A stretch of 64,000 bases of DNA, taken from Phycisphaeraceae bacterium. Its GTDB lineage: Bacteria > Planctomycetota > Phycisphaerae > Phycisphaerales > UBA1924. The notes under the pieces were generated by a model, which did not search any database, was not told the DNA's origin, and worked only from the letters and a program-made list of their open reading frames with translations. The stretch covers positions 684,001-748,000 of the forward strand of contig JAHBXF010000002.1 of NCBI GenBank assembly GCA_019636615.1, in the 5' to 3' direction. Positions within the stretch are counted from its first letter, which is position 1. Every line of letters starts with the position of its first letter. The translations under genes were made by a program, and so were the position numbers. Below are positions 1 through 9,826 of the stretch, piece after piece.

Positions 1-1282
1 CCCGTCGCTCGGCCAGTTCCATCGCCGCGCGCAACACCAGCGCCCAGATGGCGAGCGTCAGCAGCACCGATACCCACATCGCCAGGAGAGTCGTGCGGGC
101 GGGGGACCACGCGGGCGGGTCGGCTCGCGGCGGCGCGGTGAGCACCAACTCGGCGGGGATCGCGGCCAGCAGCCTGCCGAGTGTTTCGTCACTCACCCCC
201 GCCGCGGGCACGCTGTGCCGGGGTCTGAGCGTCGAACCCGGCAGCAGATCCATCGCCTGCTCTTCGAGCAGCGCCTTGATCTCTGGCCAGTTCAGCCAGA
301 CACCCTGCGTGCGTGATTCATCCCCGACAGTCACCGTGCGTTCGAGGAGCAGTTCAGGTTCCTGGGCGTTGTCGGTGTAGATCCACCTCGCCACGAAGGC
401 CCCCTGCGTGACCGAGGGCCCGCTGGCGAGCACTTCATCGGTTTTCGGCCCGATCGCTGCACGATCCTGGCGATCCAGCATGACACCACCGAGCACGTTG
501 GAATCGGCCGCGTCCGCGTTCAGTCGTTGCGGCATAGCCGCGGCCGGGGCGGGCATGGACCGCGGCACATCGCGATCCGCCGGGGCGCGCGCATACTCGC
601 GCACATTCGAAGCCTGCTCAGCAATCGCCTGCCTGGCTCGAAACTCGACGAGCGCCTGCGGATCAGCCTCTGCCTTTGTTGTCGGCGCGGGCCTTGAAGG
701 CGACGGTGGCGTGAAGACTGAGAGTTCTTCTGAATCAAAGTCGGTCGCCTGCCCCCTGAGCAGTCGCCCGGCCGCGGCGGCCTTCTCACCCCCCGCCGCG
801 AGCACAACCGACAGGGCTTTGAGGGTTTGCTCGGCCGCGAGAATGTCATACTCCGTGGTGAACACCCCCGCGACCGCGGCGCGGTCAGGCTCGGCGGGCG
901 CCTGCGGCGAGACCAGCCTTCCGTCTGGAAAACGCTGAAAATAGAGCCTGGCGTACCGATCCTCTGAACGGATCAGCGGCGATGGTGAAAAGACCGGCTC
1001 CGGGCGCTGGGTTTCGTCGCTCCGGGGTCGCACAGCGGGCGACTGATAGAACGTGTCGTACTCAAAGTACGGGCGAGCCGCCTCCCTGGCGATGATGGGC
1101 GTGAGGGCGGAATCCATGCGCCACAGCACAAGTCTCACGGATTCGTTGAGCCGGTTCTGCGCTCTGGCTTCGGCTTCCCGTTGTTCGAGCCGAAGGGTAG
1201 AGACCGTGACCCACGCGATCGCCAGGAGCGCGCCGAACACCCCAAGCACAAACGCGCCGATCGCCAGGCGTGGGCTGTTCAT
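1..1282 (-). CDS. Sensor histidine kinase, N-terminal part (cut by window edge)
   Basis: An open frame starts with ATG at 1282 and runs off the window without a stop, giving 427 visible residues. It has a membrane segment at about residues 7-27, a long extracytoplasmic region of about 370 residues, and a second membrane segment at about 398-418 followed by the start of a cytoplasmic linker. The kinase core (H-box, ATPase) would lie outside the window, so the histidine kinase call rests on architecture and on the ATGA overlap with the response regulator immediately upstream. The sensor region is rich in Pro, Ala and Glu and I do not recognise its fold. Partner: the OmpR-type regulator at 1279-1992. 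Confidence 0.75.
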   Translation of the reverse strand, partial: MNSPRLAIGAFVLGVFGALLAIAWVTVSTLRLEQREAEARAQNRLNESVRLVLWRMDSALTPIIAREAARPYFEYDTFYQSPAVRPRSDETQRPEPVFSPSPLIRSEDRYARLYFQRFPDGRLVSPQAPAEPDRAAVAGVFTTEYDILAAEQTLKALSVVLAAGGEKAAAAGRLLRGQATDFDSEELSVFTPPSPSRPAPTTKAEADPQALVEFRARQAIAEQASNVREYARAPADRDVPRSMPAPAAAMPQRLNADAADSNVLGGVMLDRQDRAAIGPKTDEVLASGPSVTQGAFVARWIYTDNAQEPELLLERTVTVGDESRTQGVWLNWPEIKALLEEQAMDLLPGSTLRPRHSVPAAGVSDETLGRLLAAIPAELVLTAPPRADPPAWSPARTTLLAMWVSVLLTLAIWALVLRAAMELAERR

Positions 1283-1992
1283 GATGCCCCCGTCGATTCA
1301 TCGGCCGCGAGCATGTACCCCTTGGATCGCACCGTCACAATCACCGCGGGAGAGGCCGGGTCGTCTTGCAGCAACTCGCGGAGCCTGGCGATGGTCATAT
1401 CCACGGTGCGCGTGTGCATCCCGCGCGGATCGAGCCCCCATACCCGGGCCAGGAGTTCATCTCGCCCGATGGCCCTGCCCCTGTTGCGCGCCAGGTAGCC
1501 CAGCGTCTGGGCCTCTTTCTGAGAGAGCACGGCGCGTTCGCCCCCGGGCAGCACAACCTCCCGCCGCTCGAAATCGATCACACGCCCCGCGATTTCCGCG
1601 CGCGAGGTGTTGGCCGGACGCTCGGGTGTTCTCCGCAGCACCGCCGCCACCCGCGCGAGCAGTTCCGTCGCGCTGAACGGCTTGACGACGTAATCATCCG
1701 CGCCGTCGCGCAGCCCGCGCACACGGTCTTGCTCTTCGCCCCGCGCGGTGAGGATGATCACCGGCAATGCCGGCTTCGCCGCGCGAAGTTCCTTGAGCAC
1801 CGCGAAGCCGTCCATCTTCGGCATGAGAATGTCGAGCAGCACCAGATCGATATCACCCGATATCGCGGCCTCGAGGCCGGCCTTGCCGTCCGCCGCCTCC
1901 TGCGTGGAATACCCCGAGTACGACAGGGCATCGCACAGGCCACGGCGGATCGCGGCATCGTCTTCAACAACAAGGATCGTGGCCAGCGGCAT
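1279..1992 (-). CDS. OmpR/PhoB-family response regulator
   Basis: A 237-residue two-domain regulator. The receiver domain (about 1-120) shows the acidic pair D11-D12, the phosphoacceptor D54 in LVLLDILMP, T82 and K104 in YVVKPF. The C-terminal winged-helix DNA-binding domain (about 135-230) ends in the typical TVRSKGYML strand-turn. Length is normal for the family. The stop overlaps the start of the downstream kinase gene by four bases, so the two are translated together. It should bind DNA as a dimer after phosphorylation by that kinase; the regulated genes are unknown. Confidence 0.93.
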   Translation of the reverse strand: MPLATILVVEDDAAIRRGLCDALSYSGYSTQEAADGKAGLEAAISGDIDLVLLDILMPKMDGFAVLKELRAAKPALPVIILTARGEEQDRVRGLRDGADDYVVKPFSATELLARVAAVLRRTPERPANTSRAEIAGRVIDFERREVVLPGGERAVLSQKEAQTLGYLARNRGRAIGRDELLARVWGLDPRGMHTRTVDMTIARLRELLQDDPASPAVIVTVRSKGYMLAADESTGAS

Positions 1993-2035
1993 ATCGCGGT
2001 CGACTCCATCACGAGGTCTTTCCGTCTGCGCAGCA

Positions 2036-2078
2036 CCCGGGCCCGACGGTACGCCGCTGGCGTGACGCCGGGCCCGGG
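2036..2078 (-). terminator. Strong GC hairpin after the VIT/vWA gene
   Basis: CCCGGGCCCG (2036-2045) pairs perfectly with CGGGCCCGGG (2069-2078), and the loop holds a second stem, ACGCC (2051-2055) with GGCGT (2059-2063). It lies just past the stop of the VIT/vWA gene and before the start of the regulator on the same strand. There is no clear T-run on either side, so it could be a terminator or an mRNA-stabilising or processing structure. Confidence 0.45.
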
Positions 2079-2096
2079 AGAAGCCCTTCCGAGCGC

Positions 2097-4373
2097 TTAC
2101 TCGGCGCGAACCAGCACCCTCTTGCCCTTCACCGGGTGCATCACGAGAAGGTTGCCCTCCTGCGCGAGAATGGCCTGCTCACCGCGATCGGTCAGCACCC
2201 TCAGCAACTCGGCGTACGCGTCGGAGCCCACGGTGATTTCCTCCTCGGGCCCCTCCGCGTCGAGCAGGCGGCCGTCAACCCACGTGTTGCCACGCTGATA
2301 GAAGGCGAACTGCCCGAGTTGACGCACGTTCGTCACGGTCACTTCCTTCATCGACTTGTCGTAGTAGGTCTGGGCGCTGAAGCGAGCCGATGCCGGTGCA
2401 CTCGCACGGCCGGCGAGCGACTTCATGTTCAACTCCTGGTTCACCGCGGCCGCGCCGTCGCGATCCATGGTGACGCGCCGGCTGATGTCGTCTCGCGCCG
2501 CCTCGATGCCGTCCCTGAGCGCCGCGGCGGGCGCCACCCCTGGCTGAACCTCTCGGGCCAGAAACGCCGTGTACTCGGTCATGATGCCGAACTTCTTGGA
2601 GAGATGGATGACTTCGTCGATGAGTTCTTTGATTTCGGGCGTCTGTCCCTGGCCGGCGTCGGCGGCGCGGATGTGCTCGAGCAACCCGGCGATTCGCATG
2701 TTGGCCCAGGCGCGGGGCACGAAGTCGTGCGAGAGCGAGGCCTGGTCGGGCTCGATCGTGATGGGCATGACGATGGTTTCATCGCTGCCGGCCCGCTGGC
2801 CCTCGATTGCCAGGTGGATGGGTTGGCCCGCGATATAGCGACCGGCGATCACCACCTGCCCGCCCGCGAAGATGTCTGTGAGCACCGCGGGCTCGACATC
2901 GCGCAGCCTCTGCCAGTCGCCCGTGTTGCCTCCCTCGCCCGCAGAGCGCAACGTGGGCGATACCACGACAGGGCCTGAGAGCCCGCGGAAGACGCTGGAA
3001 ACCTTGGCCTCAATGTCTTCCTCAGGAAGCACAAAGGTGCTCTGTGCACGCGAGGTGCGTGCGATGCCGGTGAGCAGCGGTGTGTTCACGTCAAACCCCA
3101 CCCCGAAGGTGAAGATGCGCCTGCCGTGCACGTTCATCGACTTGGCCAGTTCTCGCAGATTCGCCTCGTTGCGCTCGCCAACGGTGGCAAGGCCGTCGGT
3201 CAGGAAGAGCACGCTGGAAACCAGCCCCGGCTGCGGCTTGGCGCTGAGGGCCATCGCCAGCGCATCACCGATGTTTGTGCCGCCGCTGGCAGACAGGCCG
3301 TCGACATAGTCGAGGGCGCGCCGAAGACTCTCCGGAGTCTTCTCCACCGGCGAGGGCGCGAACGACCGCACGGAATCAGAATAGTCGATCACGTTAAACC
3401 ACTCACCAACCTCCAAACCGTTGAGGGTGTCCTTGGTGGCTCTCACAGCCTGGGCCCACTTTTCGCCCCGCATTGATCCCGAACGATCAATGACCAGCGT
3501 CACCTCGCGCCTGGGCGATTTCGCGGGCGACAGGCCATGCTCGGGCATGCTGCCGATCATTAGAAAATAGCCCGAGCCCGCCGAGATAAACGAGTTGACC
3601 TCAGGGCAGGCCCAGACTGTCCACGCCGGCGTATCGAGCCGGTCTTGCAGGATGCAGGTCAGCCTGACAGTGCCCCGCGAGGCCGCCGCCGCATCGATCC
3701 TGCCCTTCGCCGCGTTCTGGGTCTGCGACGAAATCGTCAGAGGGTGGCTGGGGCTGTAGATGCCGGCGATCGCCGGAGTGCTCTTGATCGAGAACTCGAC
3801 CGTCCACGCCGCCGACTCGTTCGAGAACGAGTTGCTCCGGGGCAACACATACTCAACGCGCGTCGCGTCGCGCGGCAGCACCTGCTCAAAGGTCAGCCTC
3901 AGGTGCTGTGTTGTGCCCGGGGGCACGGGGAACGCGCTCGTGCGGATGAGGCCCATGCCGATGAACTCAACAAGCGCCGGGTCTCGCATGGTGCGCACGA
4001 TCTCATCGTAATAGCGGCGGGCCTCTTCACGCGTGAGCACCTCGGCCACCGGCTCTGGCCCGACTCCGTCGTACTGCAGCAGACGCACGGCAACCCCTTC
4101 CGCCACCGGAAAGACAATCTGTGCTTCCTGAGGGTGAGAGGCCGGGTTGTGCAAGGCCATGTCGAGCCTTGTCGTCGCGATCTGATCGACGATGTCGATC
4201 TGCACGCCGACGCTGGTGAGTTGAACCGGTGCAAGCACCCGCCCCCGGTGAAGATTGTGCCCGGGATGGACGGGCATGACCGTCTGGGGTTGGCGTCGCT
4301 CTCCCCCGGTCGGCTGCGAGAAGACCTGCACGGGGAGTAGACTCAGACACACGGCCGCGATGAGCGTTCGCAT
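2097..4373 (-). CDS. Secreted VIT and von Willebrand factor A domain protein
   Basis: The start is ATG 4373, preceded by a GGAGG ribosome site (in cgaattccaggaggctgt) and followed by a signal peptide (MRTLIAAVCLSLLPVQVFS); an upstream in-frame extension lacks both. The 758-residue product has a VIT domain in the first 170 residues (LTSVGVQIDIVDQIATTRL; EARRYYDEIV) and a vWA domain with the MIDAS motif DRSGSM. It resembles inter-alpha-trypsin-inhibitor heavy-chain-like bacterial proteins, which are exported and bind divalent metal and protein ligands. The C-terminal 200 residues are not recognised. No membrane anchor or sorting tail is obvious. Confidence 0.88.
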   Translation of the reverse strand: MRTLIAAVCLSLLPVQVFSQPTGGERRQPQTVMPVHPGHNLHRGRVLAPVQLTSVGVQIDIVDQIATTRLDMALHNPASHPQEAQIVFPVAEGVAVRLLQYDGVGPEPVAEVLTREEARRYYDEIVRTMRDPALVEFIGMGLIRTSAFPVPPGTTQHLRLTFEQVLPRDATRVEYVLPRSNSFSNESAAWTVEFSIKSTPAIAGIYSPSHPLTISSQTQNAAKGRIDAAAASRGTVRLTCILQDRLDTPAWTVWACPEVNSFISAGSGYFLMIGSMPEHGLSPAKSPRREVTLVIDRSGSMRGEKWAQAVRATKDTLNGLEVGEWFNVIDYSDSVRSFAPSPVEKTPESLRRALDYVDGLSASGGTNIGDALAMALSAKPQPGLVSSVLFLTDGLATVGERNEANLRELAKSMNVHGRRIFTFGVGFDVNTPLLTGIARTSRAQSTFVLPEEDIEAKVSSVFRGLSGPVVVSPTLRSAGEGGNTGDWQRLRDVEPAVLTDIFAGGQVVIAGRYIAGQPIHLAIEGQRAGSDETIVMPITIEPDQASLSHDFVPRAWANMRIAGLLEHIRAADAGQGQTPEIKELIDEVIHLSKKFGIMTEYTAFLAREVQPGVAPAAALRDGIEAARDDISRRVTMDRDGAAAVNQELNMKSLAGRASAPASARFSAQTYYDKSMKEVTVTNVRQLGQFAFYQRGNTWVDGRLLDAEGPEEEITVGSDAYAELLRVLTDRGEQAILAQEGNLLVMHPVKGKRVLVRAE

Positions 4374-4513
4374 ACAGCCTCCTGGAATTCGCGCCTGCCG
4401 AACCATGGCCGCCCGGCGGGTGGCCATAGAGTGATACACCCGAAGCCGCGATTGGTGCGCAACGGGTGTGTAACGGCGGGCCCGCAAGCGATGCTCTCCA
4501 TACGAGTGACACG

Positions 4514-4717
4514 ATGAAAAGTTGGGGCATTTTTTTGATCATCATGGCCGTCGGGTCTGCCGTTCTGCCCCACCTGGGCATGCCGTTCATCATTCTCTCG
4601 TGGATCGAGAACTGGGGCGAGACCGCCGCATGGATCATCCGGGGCGCACTCCTGGCCATCGGCGTGGGGCTGGTCATCAAATCCACCCGCCACAACGCCC
4701 CCACCCCGCCGGGGTAA
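4514..4717 (+). CDS. Small membrane protein, unknown function
   Basis: A 67-residue protein (start MKSWGIFLIIMAVGSAV) with a hydrophobic N-terminal helix and a second one near the C terminus (WIIRGALLAIGVGLVI). It is transcribed divergently from the VIT/vWA gene. An in-frame ATG at 4466 would add 16 residues, but the 4514 start begins directly at the membrane helix. No strong ribosome site is visible. Not recognised; it could be a small membrane accessory protein. Confidence 0.55.
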   Translation: MKSWGIFLIIMAVGSAVLPHLGMPFIILSWIENWGETAAWIIRGALLAIGVGLVIKSTRHNAPTPPG

Positions 4718-4774
4718 CCCCTCCCTCATGCCCAGAGAGGCCGCCGTCGTGCAAGCGATACCCTCCGAGAGACG

Positions 4775-6325
4775 GTGCAGAGTTGCCCGATGGGCCTTGC
4801 CATGCCATACCCCAACCCTCAACTTCGCCTCGCGGCCGCGGGATGCTCCGCCGCGGCCTGTCTCTGCCTTGGGCTGAATCTCTTGGGGTGCGGCGCCAGG
4901 CCTCGCGCGGAAGAAAAACCGCACACACCGGCATCGACCGTGGTCGAAGCGTCGCCGGCGCCGGGGCTCTACAACGTCACCTTCCGCTCAAACTTTTTCG
5001 GCCCCGTGCACGCCACGATGAACATGCAGCGCAGCCCCGGCCGGCTCACCGCGCGCACACAGGAGGGCATCGCGTGGAGAATGATCGGCGGCTTTGAGCG
5101 TCTTGTGGGCCCCATCTTCCTGCCATCGTTCTTCCCGCGCGGCTCCCTGCTCACGTGGGAGTCTGCCCTGCCGGACGAAGCCTCCGGCACGACGGGCGAG
5201 GGGTGGATCGGCATCGCTCCGGGCGGGCAGTATCGCGCGACGACCCGCGCGGGCAACCTCGAAGGCCCGATCGACGTTGTTTTCCGCGATGGGCGGGTCA
5301 TCTGCACCATGGAACTCACGCAGAACTCCCCGCCGCCCCGGGTCGATTACGGCGCGCTGCTCGACTCGGTGGAGGTGCGTACGCGCGAGTTGCTCTTTGA
5401 TGCCCAACTCGGCGACTCTCCCGCCATGGCAAAGTATTTCGACGAGGTCCGCGGCCTGCTGCCCTACGTCTCGGATGATGTCTCCTTCTATTTCGCGGCG
5501 GGCATCGCGTGGCGCCGCTACACCAACCTCCCACTCTCGCTGGCGTACCGGCCCGCGAGCCCGATCGACCCCATCGGCGGCGAGAGCGGGCCATCAACCG
5601 CTCGTCCGCTCAGGCTCACGTGGGATGAGCAAGAACGCATCGCGACCATCGAAGCCCTCGTGCTCGACAGCGCGGCCGCGATCGAAAGGATCGTGAACGA
5701 AGCCATCTCGAAAAATCCGCGGGGCATCATCCTCGACCTGCGCAGTTGCACCGGGTTCGATCTCTCAGCGCTGCGCTTCGCATCGAGCATGATCGATTCG
5801 CCTCTCGACGCGGGCATCTACTACAGCGCCCGGTGGCGTCAGGCCGTGCTCAATGGCACGCTCGACGAAAGCACGGTGGCAACGGTTCGTGTCTCGTCGT
5901 GCTCTGATATCGAGGCCGCGCACCAGAGACTTTCTGAAACCGGCGTTCTGCGGGTCATCGTCGAACCCGCCGAGCCGGTCTATCGCGGGCCGGTCGTGTT
6001 GCTCACGCACACCCGCACCCGATCGACGGGAGAGATACTGGCCGCGGTGCTGCAGGATCCCGCCCGTCGCCCCGTGATCGGCGAGAGAACCGCAGCGCGG
6101 GCCCGAGTGTCGTTCGAACGGGAAGTCGGGCAGGGCTTTGTGGTCCGAGTGCCTGAGTTTGACTGGTCGCGTGCGCCCGCCACGGCGTTCCGTGGCCTTC
6201 GTCCCGACACGCGCGCCGGCCGTGAAGAATCGCTGAAAGCCGCGGCGCGTTTCATCAACGCGCACCAGGCAGGCACGCCCGCCGGGGTTGCCGCCCTGGT
6301 GCAGGGAGACGGGCACCAGCGCTGA
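4775..6325 (+). CDS. S41 (C-terminal processing peptidase)-like lipoprotein, probably altered active site
   Basis: A 516-residue protein with a lipoprotein signal: a hydrophobic stretch and the lipobox LLGC with C39 (counted from GTG 4775; ATG 4802 is an equally plausible start and gives C30). The C-terminal half shows the S41/TSPc pattern: GIILDLRSCTGFDL, then VVLLTHTRTRSTGEIL, where the Ser aligns with the catalytic serine, then VIGERTAARARVS. In active S41 enzymes this last block reads like GxxTFGKG with the catalytic Lys; here the position is Arg. There is no PDZ domain. The N-terminal half is unrecognised. Likely membrane-anchored; it may bind rather than cleave peptides. Confidence 0.7.
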   Translation: MQSCPMGLAMPYPNPQLRLAAAGCSAAACLCLGLNLLGCGARPRAEEKPHTPASTVVEASPAPGLYNVTFRSNFFGPVHATMNMQRSPGRLTARTQEGIAWRMIGGFERLVGPIFLPSFFPRGSLLTWESALPDEASGTTGEGWIGIAPGGQYRATTRAGNLEGPIDVVFRDGRVICTMELTQNSPPPRVDYGALLDSVEVRTRELLFDAQLGDSPAMAKYFDEVRGLLPYVSDDVSFYFAAGIAWRRYTNLPLSLAYRPASPIDPIGGESGPSTARPLRLTWDEQERIATIEALVLDSAAAIERIVNEAISKNPRGIILDLRSCTGFDLSALRFASSMIDSPLDAGIYYSARWRQAVLNGTLDESTVATVRVSSCSDIEAAHQRLSETGVLRVIVEPAEPVYRGPVVLLTHTRTRSTGEILAAVLQDPARRPVIGERTAARARVSFEREVGQGFVVRVPEFDWSRAPATAFRGLRPDTRAGREESLKAAARFINAHQAGTPAGVAALVQGDGHQR

Positions 6326-6329
6326 GGCG

Positions 6330-9059
6330 TTAGCCCCTCGTGCCGGCGAGCAGTTCGCGCGGGTGCTTTCGCAGCAGCACAAGCACCGAGGGCACCGCCG
6401 CGACCAACGTGATGGTGAAAATGAAAACCCAACCGACCACGATCGGCACGATCGGCGGTCGAACGGTGAGTTCCAGACCGAAGAGCAGCCGGTCCATCCT
6501 TTGGCCGCTGAGAATCCCCTGGAGCCCCAGCGCTGTGCCGAGCAAGATCGCGGCCAGCGCGATGAGCACGGCCTCGGCGAACACGACCCGGGCGAGCAGG
6601 CCCTTCGAGGCCCCCACCGACCTGAGCACGCCGAACTCGAACATCCTGGCCCTGATGCCCGCGATGATGATGTTCGCAACCCCGAACGAAGCAACGACCA
6701 TGGCGAACACCGCAACTACCGAGGCGACCACCAGCGACCCGCCGATGAGGCGACGTATCTGCGCTTTCACGCTGCGGCCGCTCCCCGCGTCTAGGATCCC
6801 GTATTCGATAAGTTCTGTCCGCATGGTGGCCACCGCCTTCGCGTCGTCATACGCAGGATCAAGGCCCACCTGGAACATGCTGATCGCGTCGCTTCCGAAG
6901 ACTGCCTTGAGGTCATGTCGCGACCCGAAGACGGCGTGAATGGCCTGGTCGGTGAAGTCTTCCCCCACCGAGAAGAACTTGCTGACAACCTCCAGCCCGG
7001 GGCTAGTCACGACGCCCACGATCTCAAACTCGGCCTCGATATCGTTCGACGAGGCTCTGAACGTGTCGCCCACCCCCAGCCCCTTGGCCGCCTGAAACTC
7101 TCTGGCGACCAGGATCGCCCCCCCCTCGGCCAGCCGACGCTCGGCGCGAGCCTGCCCCGCCGGGTCTGTCGGCTCGACCCATGTCAGCCGGGTCATGCGG
7201 AAGAAGGGTTCGGGCTCGAAAGCGATGAACATCGACTTGTACCGCTGCAGCGCCCTCACACCGAACGCGTTGGTCTCGATGGGGTGCAGTGATACGGCGC
7301 AGGTGCCCGTCACAAACGGCAGAGATTCAAGCTTTGCCTTGGCCTCTTCGGTGAGGTTCACACCCAGCACAAACGCGTCGGGGAACTCGAACCTATCGAG
7401 CCAGTCGTTCACGATCGAGCGTCCCTGGGTCCAGATGGCGACCATGATCGCCAGCCCCGACATCATCGCGCCGGCAGTGAAGCCGTACCGGTACGGTGTG
7501 CGTTGCACGCTGCGTCCGAGGAGCGACGGGGGCAGCCTCAGCACAACACCAAGCCCCCTCCCCAGCAACCGGCTCAGCAGCACCGTGAGCGGCGGCCCAA
7601 GCAGAAAATACCCCATGAACATCGCGGGCAGACCCACGGTGGCGTATCCCCAGAAGACGGTCTGTCCGTCTTGAGGAACAAAGACCACAAGAAGTTCGAT
7701 CAGCATCAGGCACACACCGATGACGGTGAGGAGTGCCAGCACGCCGCGCCGGGGCGGCCTGGCCCTCAATGCCAGCCCCTCAAGGGGAGAGATCCTGGCC
7801 GCACGAACCGCGGGAAAAACCGCGCCCACCACGCCGCACAGCACCGCCCCGACACCGGCGACACATAGGCCAAAGACCGAGACGGAAACCCCTCCGGGCA
7901 ACTGTTCGCTGAACACCTCACCCATGAGGTAGGCCGCGCCAACGCCAAGCGGCACACCGGTGACAGACCCAAGCCCGCCGATGATGAAGCCGGTCGCGAG
8001 TTGTGTGCGGGCCAGTTGCCACCTGTCAGCGCCGATGCACCGCATCACGGCCAGTTCTCGAAGCCTTTCCGTCACCGCCGTCGAAAGCCCGGTGGTGATG
8101 ATAAAGGCCGCGGAGAGGAACGCCATGAGTGTCGCCATCACAAAGCCGAGTTGCCCGGCCTTCATGTTCTGGTCAAGCCCGCTGGTGATCCTCGCGGTGG
8201 TCTGCAGCAGCAGCCGGGGCCCCAGTTCCGCGGCACGGGCCGACACGACATCATCCGCTTCGATCCCATCGTGCACGATGATGTCGATCTCGGAAAAATC
8301 GCCCGTTCTTGAACTGACGCGGGCCAGCCCTTCGTGCGTCATCAGGCTCTGCCAGCGCGTGCCGAATGGCGGCTGCGCCATGACTCCCACGATGGTCAGC
8401 GGCACCGGCTCTCGCAGGAACCGCACCGAGCGGAGCGTGCTCCCAAGCACCGGCCCGTACATCTGGTTGACCTCATCGTCACTCCCCCGCGACTGCTGCG
8501 CCGTCTCAATCACGTCCGCATCGGCCAACGCACCCAGTTCGCGGAAGGTGCCCTGCGTGGGAAGACTGAACTGGGCGATCAACGCTTCGTCAACAACGAT
8601 CTCACTGGCCGTTCTGGGCAGCCGCCCGCTCACCATATCGATCCGGCGGAACTCCCCTTCCAGTTCCGGATCGATGCCCCAGGCCTGCACATTGCCCAGA
8701 GACTCTACCCGTCTGGCCTTGCGGCCCCCGGCCCCGTCGGTTTCAAAGAACGGCCGCTCGAATGCAAGGCCCAGCGAAGCCTGCGCACGCCCTGTCGCCC
8801 GGCGCACCTCGGGCCACGCTCGCACCGCCCCCAGCACGCCCGGCGAGACAGAAGACGAACCACCGGCAGGCAGCACGCGGAGTTCTGCCCGCCCCACGGT
8901 TTGATCAAGCCGCACCGCCACGGCCTGCGTGGCCGAAGCCATCGCGCAGGCCACCGCCGCGATGAGCGCCGCGGAGAGCATCACCGCGCCGGCCAGCAGC
9001 AGGGTGCGGCCGGGCCTAGCCCGTGCAGTGCTGATAGCGAGACGCCACGCCGGCAGCAT
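6330..9059 (-). CDS. ABC transporter permease with two FtsX domains (MacB/LolE class)
   Basis: A 909-residue membrane protein starting at ATG 9059, which has a GGAGGGG site four bases upstream inside the end of the ATPase gene; a longer in-frame start at 9095 has none. One N-terminal membrane helix is followed by a large extracytoplasmic domain, an FtsX-like helix set, further central helices, a second extracytoplasmic domain and a C-terminal FtsX set (VVASFGVANIIIAGIRARMFEFGVLR shape). This duplicated layout is typical of permeases for lipoproteins, peptides or lipids that act on substrates at the periplasmic face. It overlaps and is co-translated with the ATPase at 9016-9825. Substrate unknown. 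Confidence 0.9.
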   Translation of the reverse strand: MLPAWRLAISTARARPGRTLLLAGAVMLSAALIAAVACAMASATQAVAVRLDQTVGRAELRVLPAGGSSSVSPGVLGAVRAWPEVRRATGRAQASLGLAFERPFFETDGAGGRKARRVESLGNVQAWGIDPELEGEFRRIDMVSGRLPRTASEIVVDEALIAQFSLPTQGTFRELGALADADVIETAQQSRGSDDEVNQMYGPVLGSTLRSVRFLREPVPLTIVGVMAQPPFGTRWQSLMTHEGLARVSSRTGDFSEIDIIVHDGIEADDVVSARAAELGPRLLLQTTARITSGLDQNMKAGQLGFVMATLMAFLSAAFIITTGLSTAVTERLRELAVMRCIGADRWQLARTQLATGFIIGGLGSVTGVPLGVGAAYLMGEVFSEQLPGGVSVSVFGLCVAGVGAVLCGVVGAVFPAVRAARISPLEGLALRARPPRRGVLALLTVIGVCLMLIELLVVFVPQDGQTVFWGYATVGLPAMFMGYFLLGPPLTVLLSRLLGRGLGVVLRLPPSLLGRSVQRTPYRYGFTAGAMMSGLAIMVAIWTQGRSIVNDWLDRFEFPDAFVLGVNLTEEAKAKLESLPFVTGTCAVSLHPIETNAFGVRALQRYKSMFIAFEPEPFFRMTRLTWVEPTDPAGQARAERRLAEGGAILVAREFQAAKGLGVGDTFRASSNDIEAEFEIVGVVTSPGLEVVSKFFSVGEDFTDQAIHAVFGSRHDLKAVFGSDAISMFQVGLDPAYDDAKAVATMRTELIEYGILDAGSGRSVKAQIRRLIGGSLVVASVVAVFAMVVASFGVANIIIAGIRARMFEFGVLRSVGASKGLLARVVFAEAVLIALAAILLGTALGLQGILSGQRMDRLLFGLELTVRPPIVPIVVGWVFIFTITLVAAVPSVLVLLRKHPRELLAGTRG

Positions 9060-9825
9060 CCAGCCCCTCCGTGTTGAAGGTTGCGTGCACCGCACCGTCT
9101 TTGAGCACGTAAACGGCCCGGCAATGCGCCGCGGCCGCGGGCTCGTGGGTCACCATCAGCACGAGCGTCTGGTGTTCCGCGGCGATCTCTCCGAGCAGCG
9201 ACCACAGAAGCCTGCTGCTCGCCGAGTCAAGGTTGCCCGTTGGCTCATCGGCCAGCACAAGCGGCGGTGAGAAGAGCAGCGCCCTCGCGATCGAAACCCG
9301 CTGCTGTTCACCCCCCGAGAGTGCATCGGGCCTGTGATCGGCGCGTTTGCCCACACCAAGGCGATCGAGCAGCAGGCGGCTTCGCTCCGTCAGCCAGTCG
9401 GGGTCTTCTCCGGCCAGCATCCCGGGCAGTTCGACATTCTCCCTCGCCGAAAGCGTTGAAATGAGGTTGAACTGCTGGAACACAATCCCGATCTGGCGGC
9501 GGCGAAACTGGGTGGCCGCACGTTCGTCCAGGGCGTGCACCGCCCGCCCGGCCACTTCGATCTCGCCTCGGTCAGGGCGGTCGAGCGCCGCGAGCAGGTG
9601 CAGCAGCGTCGATTTGCCGCTCCCGGACTGGCCCATCACCGCGTAGAAACCCGGCGCATCGATCCGCAGGTCCACCCCTCTCACCGCTTCTACGCGGTGG
9701 CCGGCCATCGTGTACGACTTCCAGACGCCGCGACATTCCAGAAGCGGCCCGTCGCGGCCGTGGGGTGCGCGGCTCGTGGCGTCGTGAGGCCCTGGGGCCA
9801 CCATCTCGTTGCGTGTGTGGTTCAA
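9016..9825 (-). CDS. ABC transporter ATPase (LolD/MacB type)
   Basis: A 269-residue nucleotide-binding subunit with Walker A GQSGSGKST, Q-loop FQQFNLIS, signature LSGGEQQR, Walker B LVLADEPTGNLD and the switch His in VTHEP. The first 25 residues are a variable tail. The chosen TTG start at 9825 lies one base past the gcvH stop; ATG 9804 is an alternative. It energises the FtsX-type permease encoded directly downstream, which begins inside its 3' end. The GNLD box is characteristic of the LolD/MacB/FtsE group. Confidence 0.93.
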   Translation of the reverse strand: MNHTRNEMVAPGPHDATSRAPHGRDGPLLECRGVWKSYTMAGHRVEAVRGVDLRIDAPGFYAVMGQSGSGKSTLLHLLAALDRPDRGEIEVAGRAVHALDERAATQFRRRQIGIVFQQFNLISTLSARENVELPGMLAGEDPDWLTERSRLLLDRLGVGKRADHRPDALSGGEQQRVSIARALLFSPPLVLADEPTGNLDSASSRLLWSLLGEIAAEHQTLVLMVTHEPAAAAHCRAVYVLKDGAVHATFNTEGLDAAGVASRYQHCTG

Positions 9826-9826
9826 G

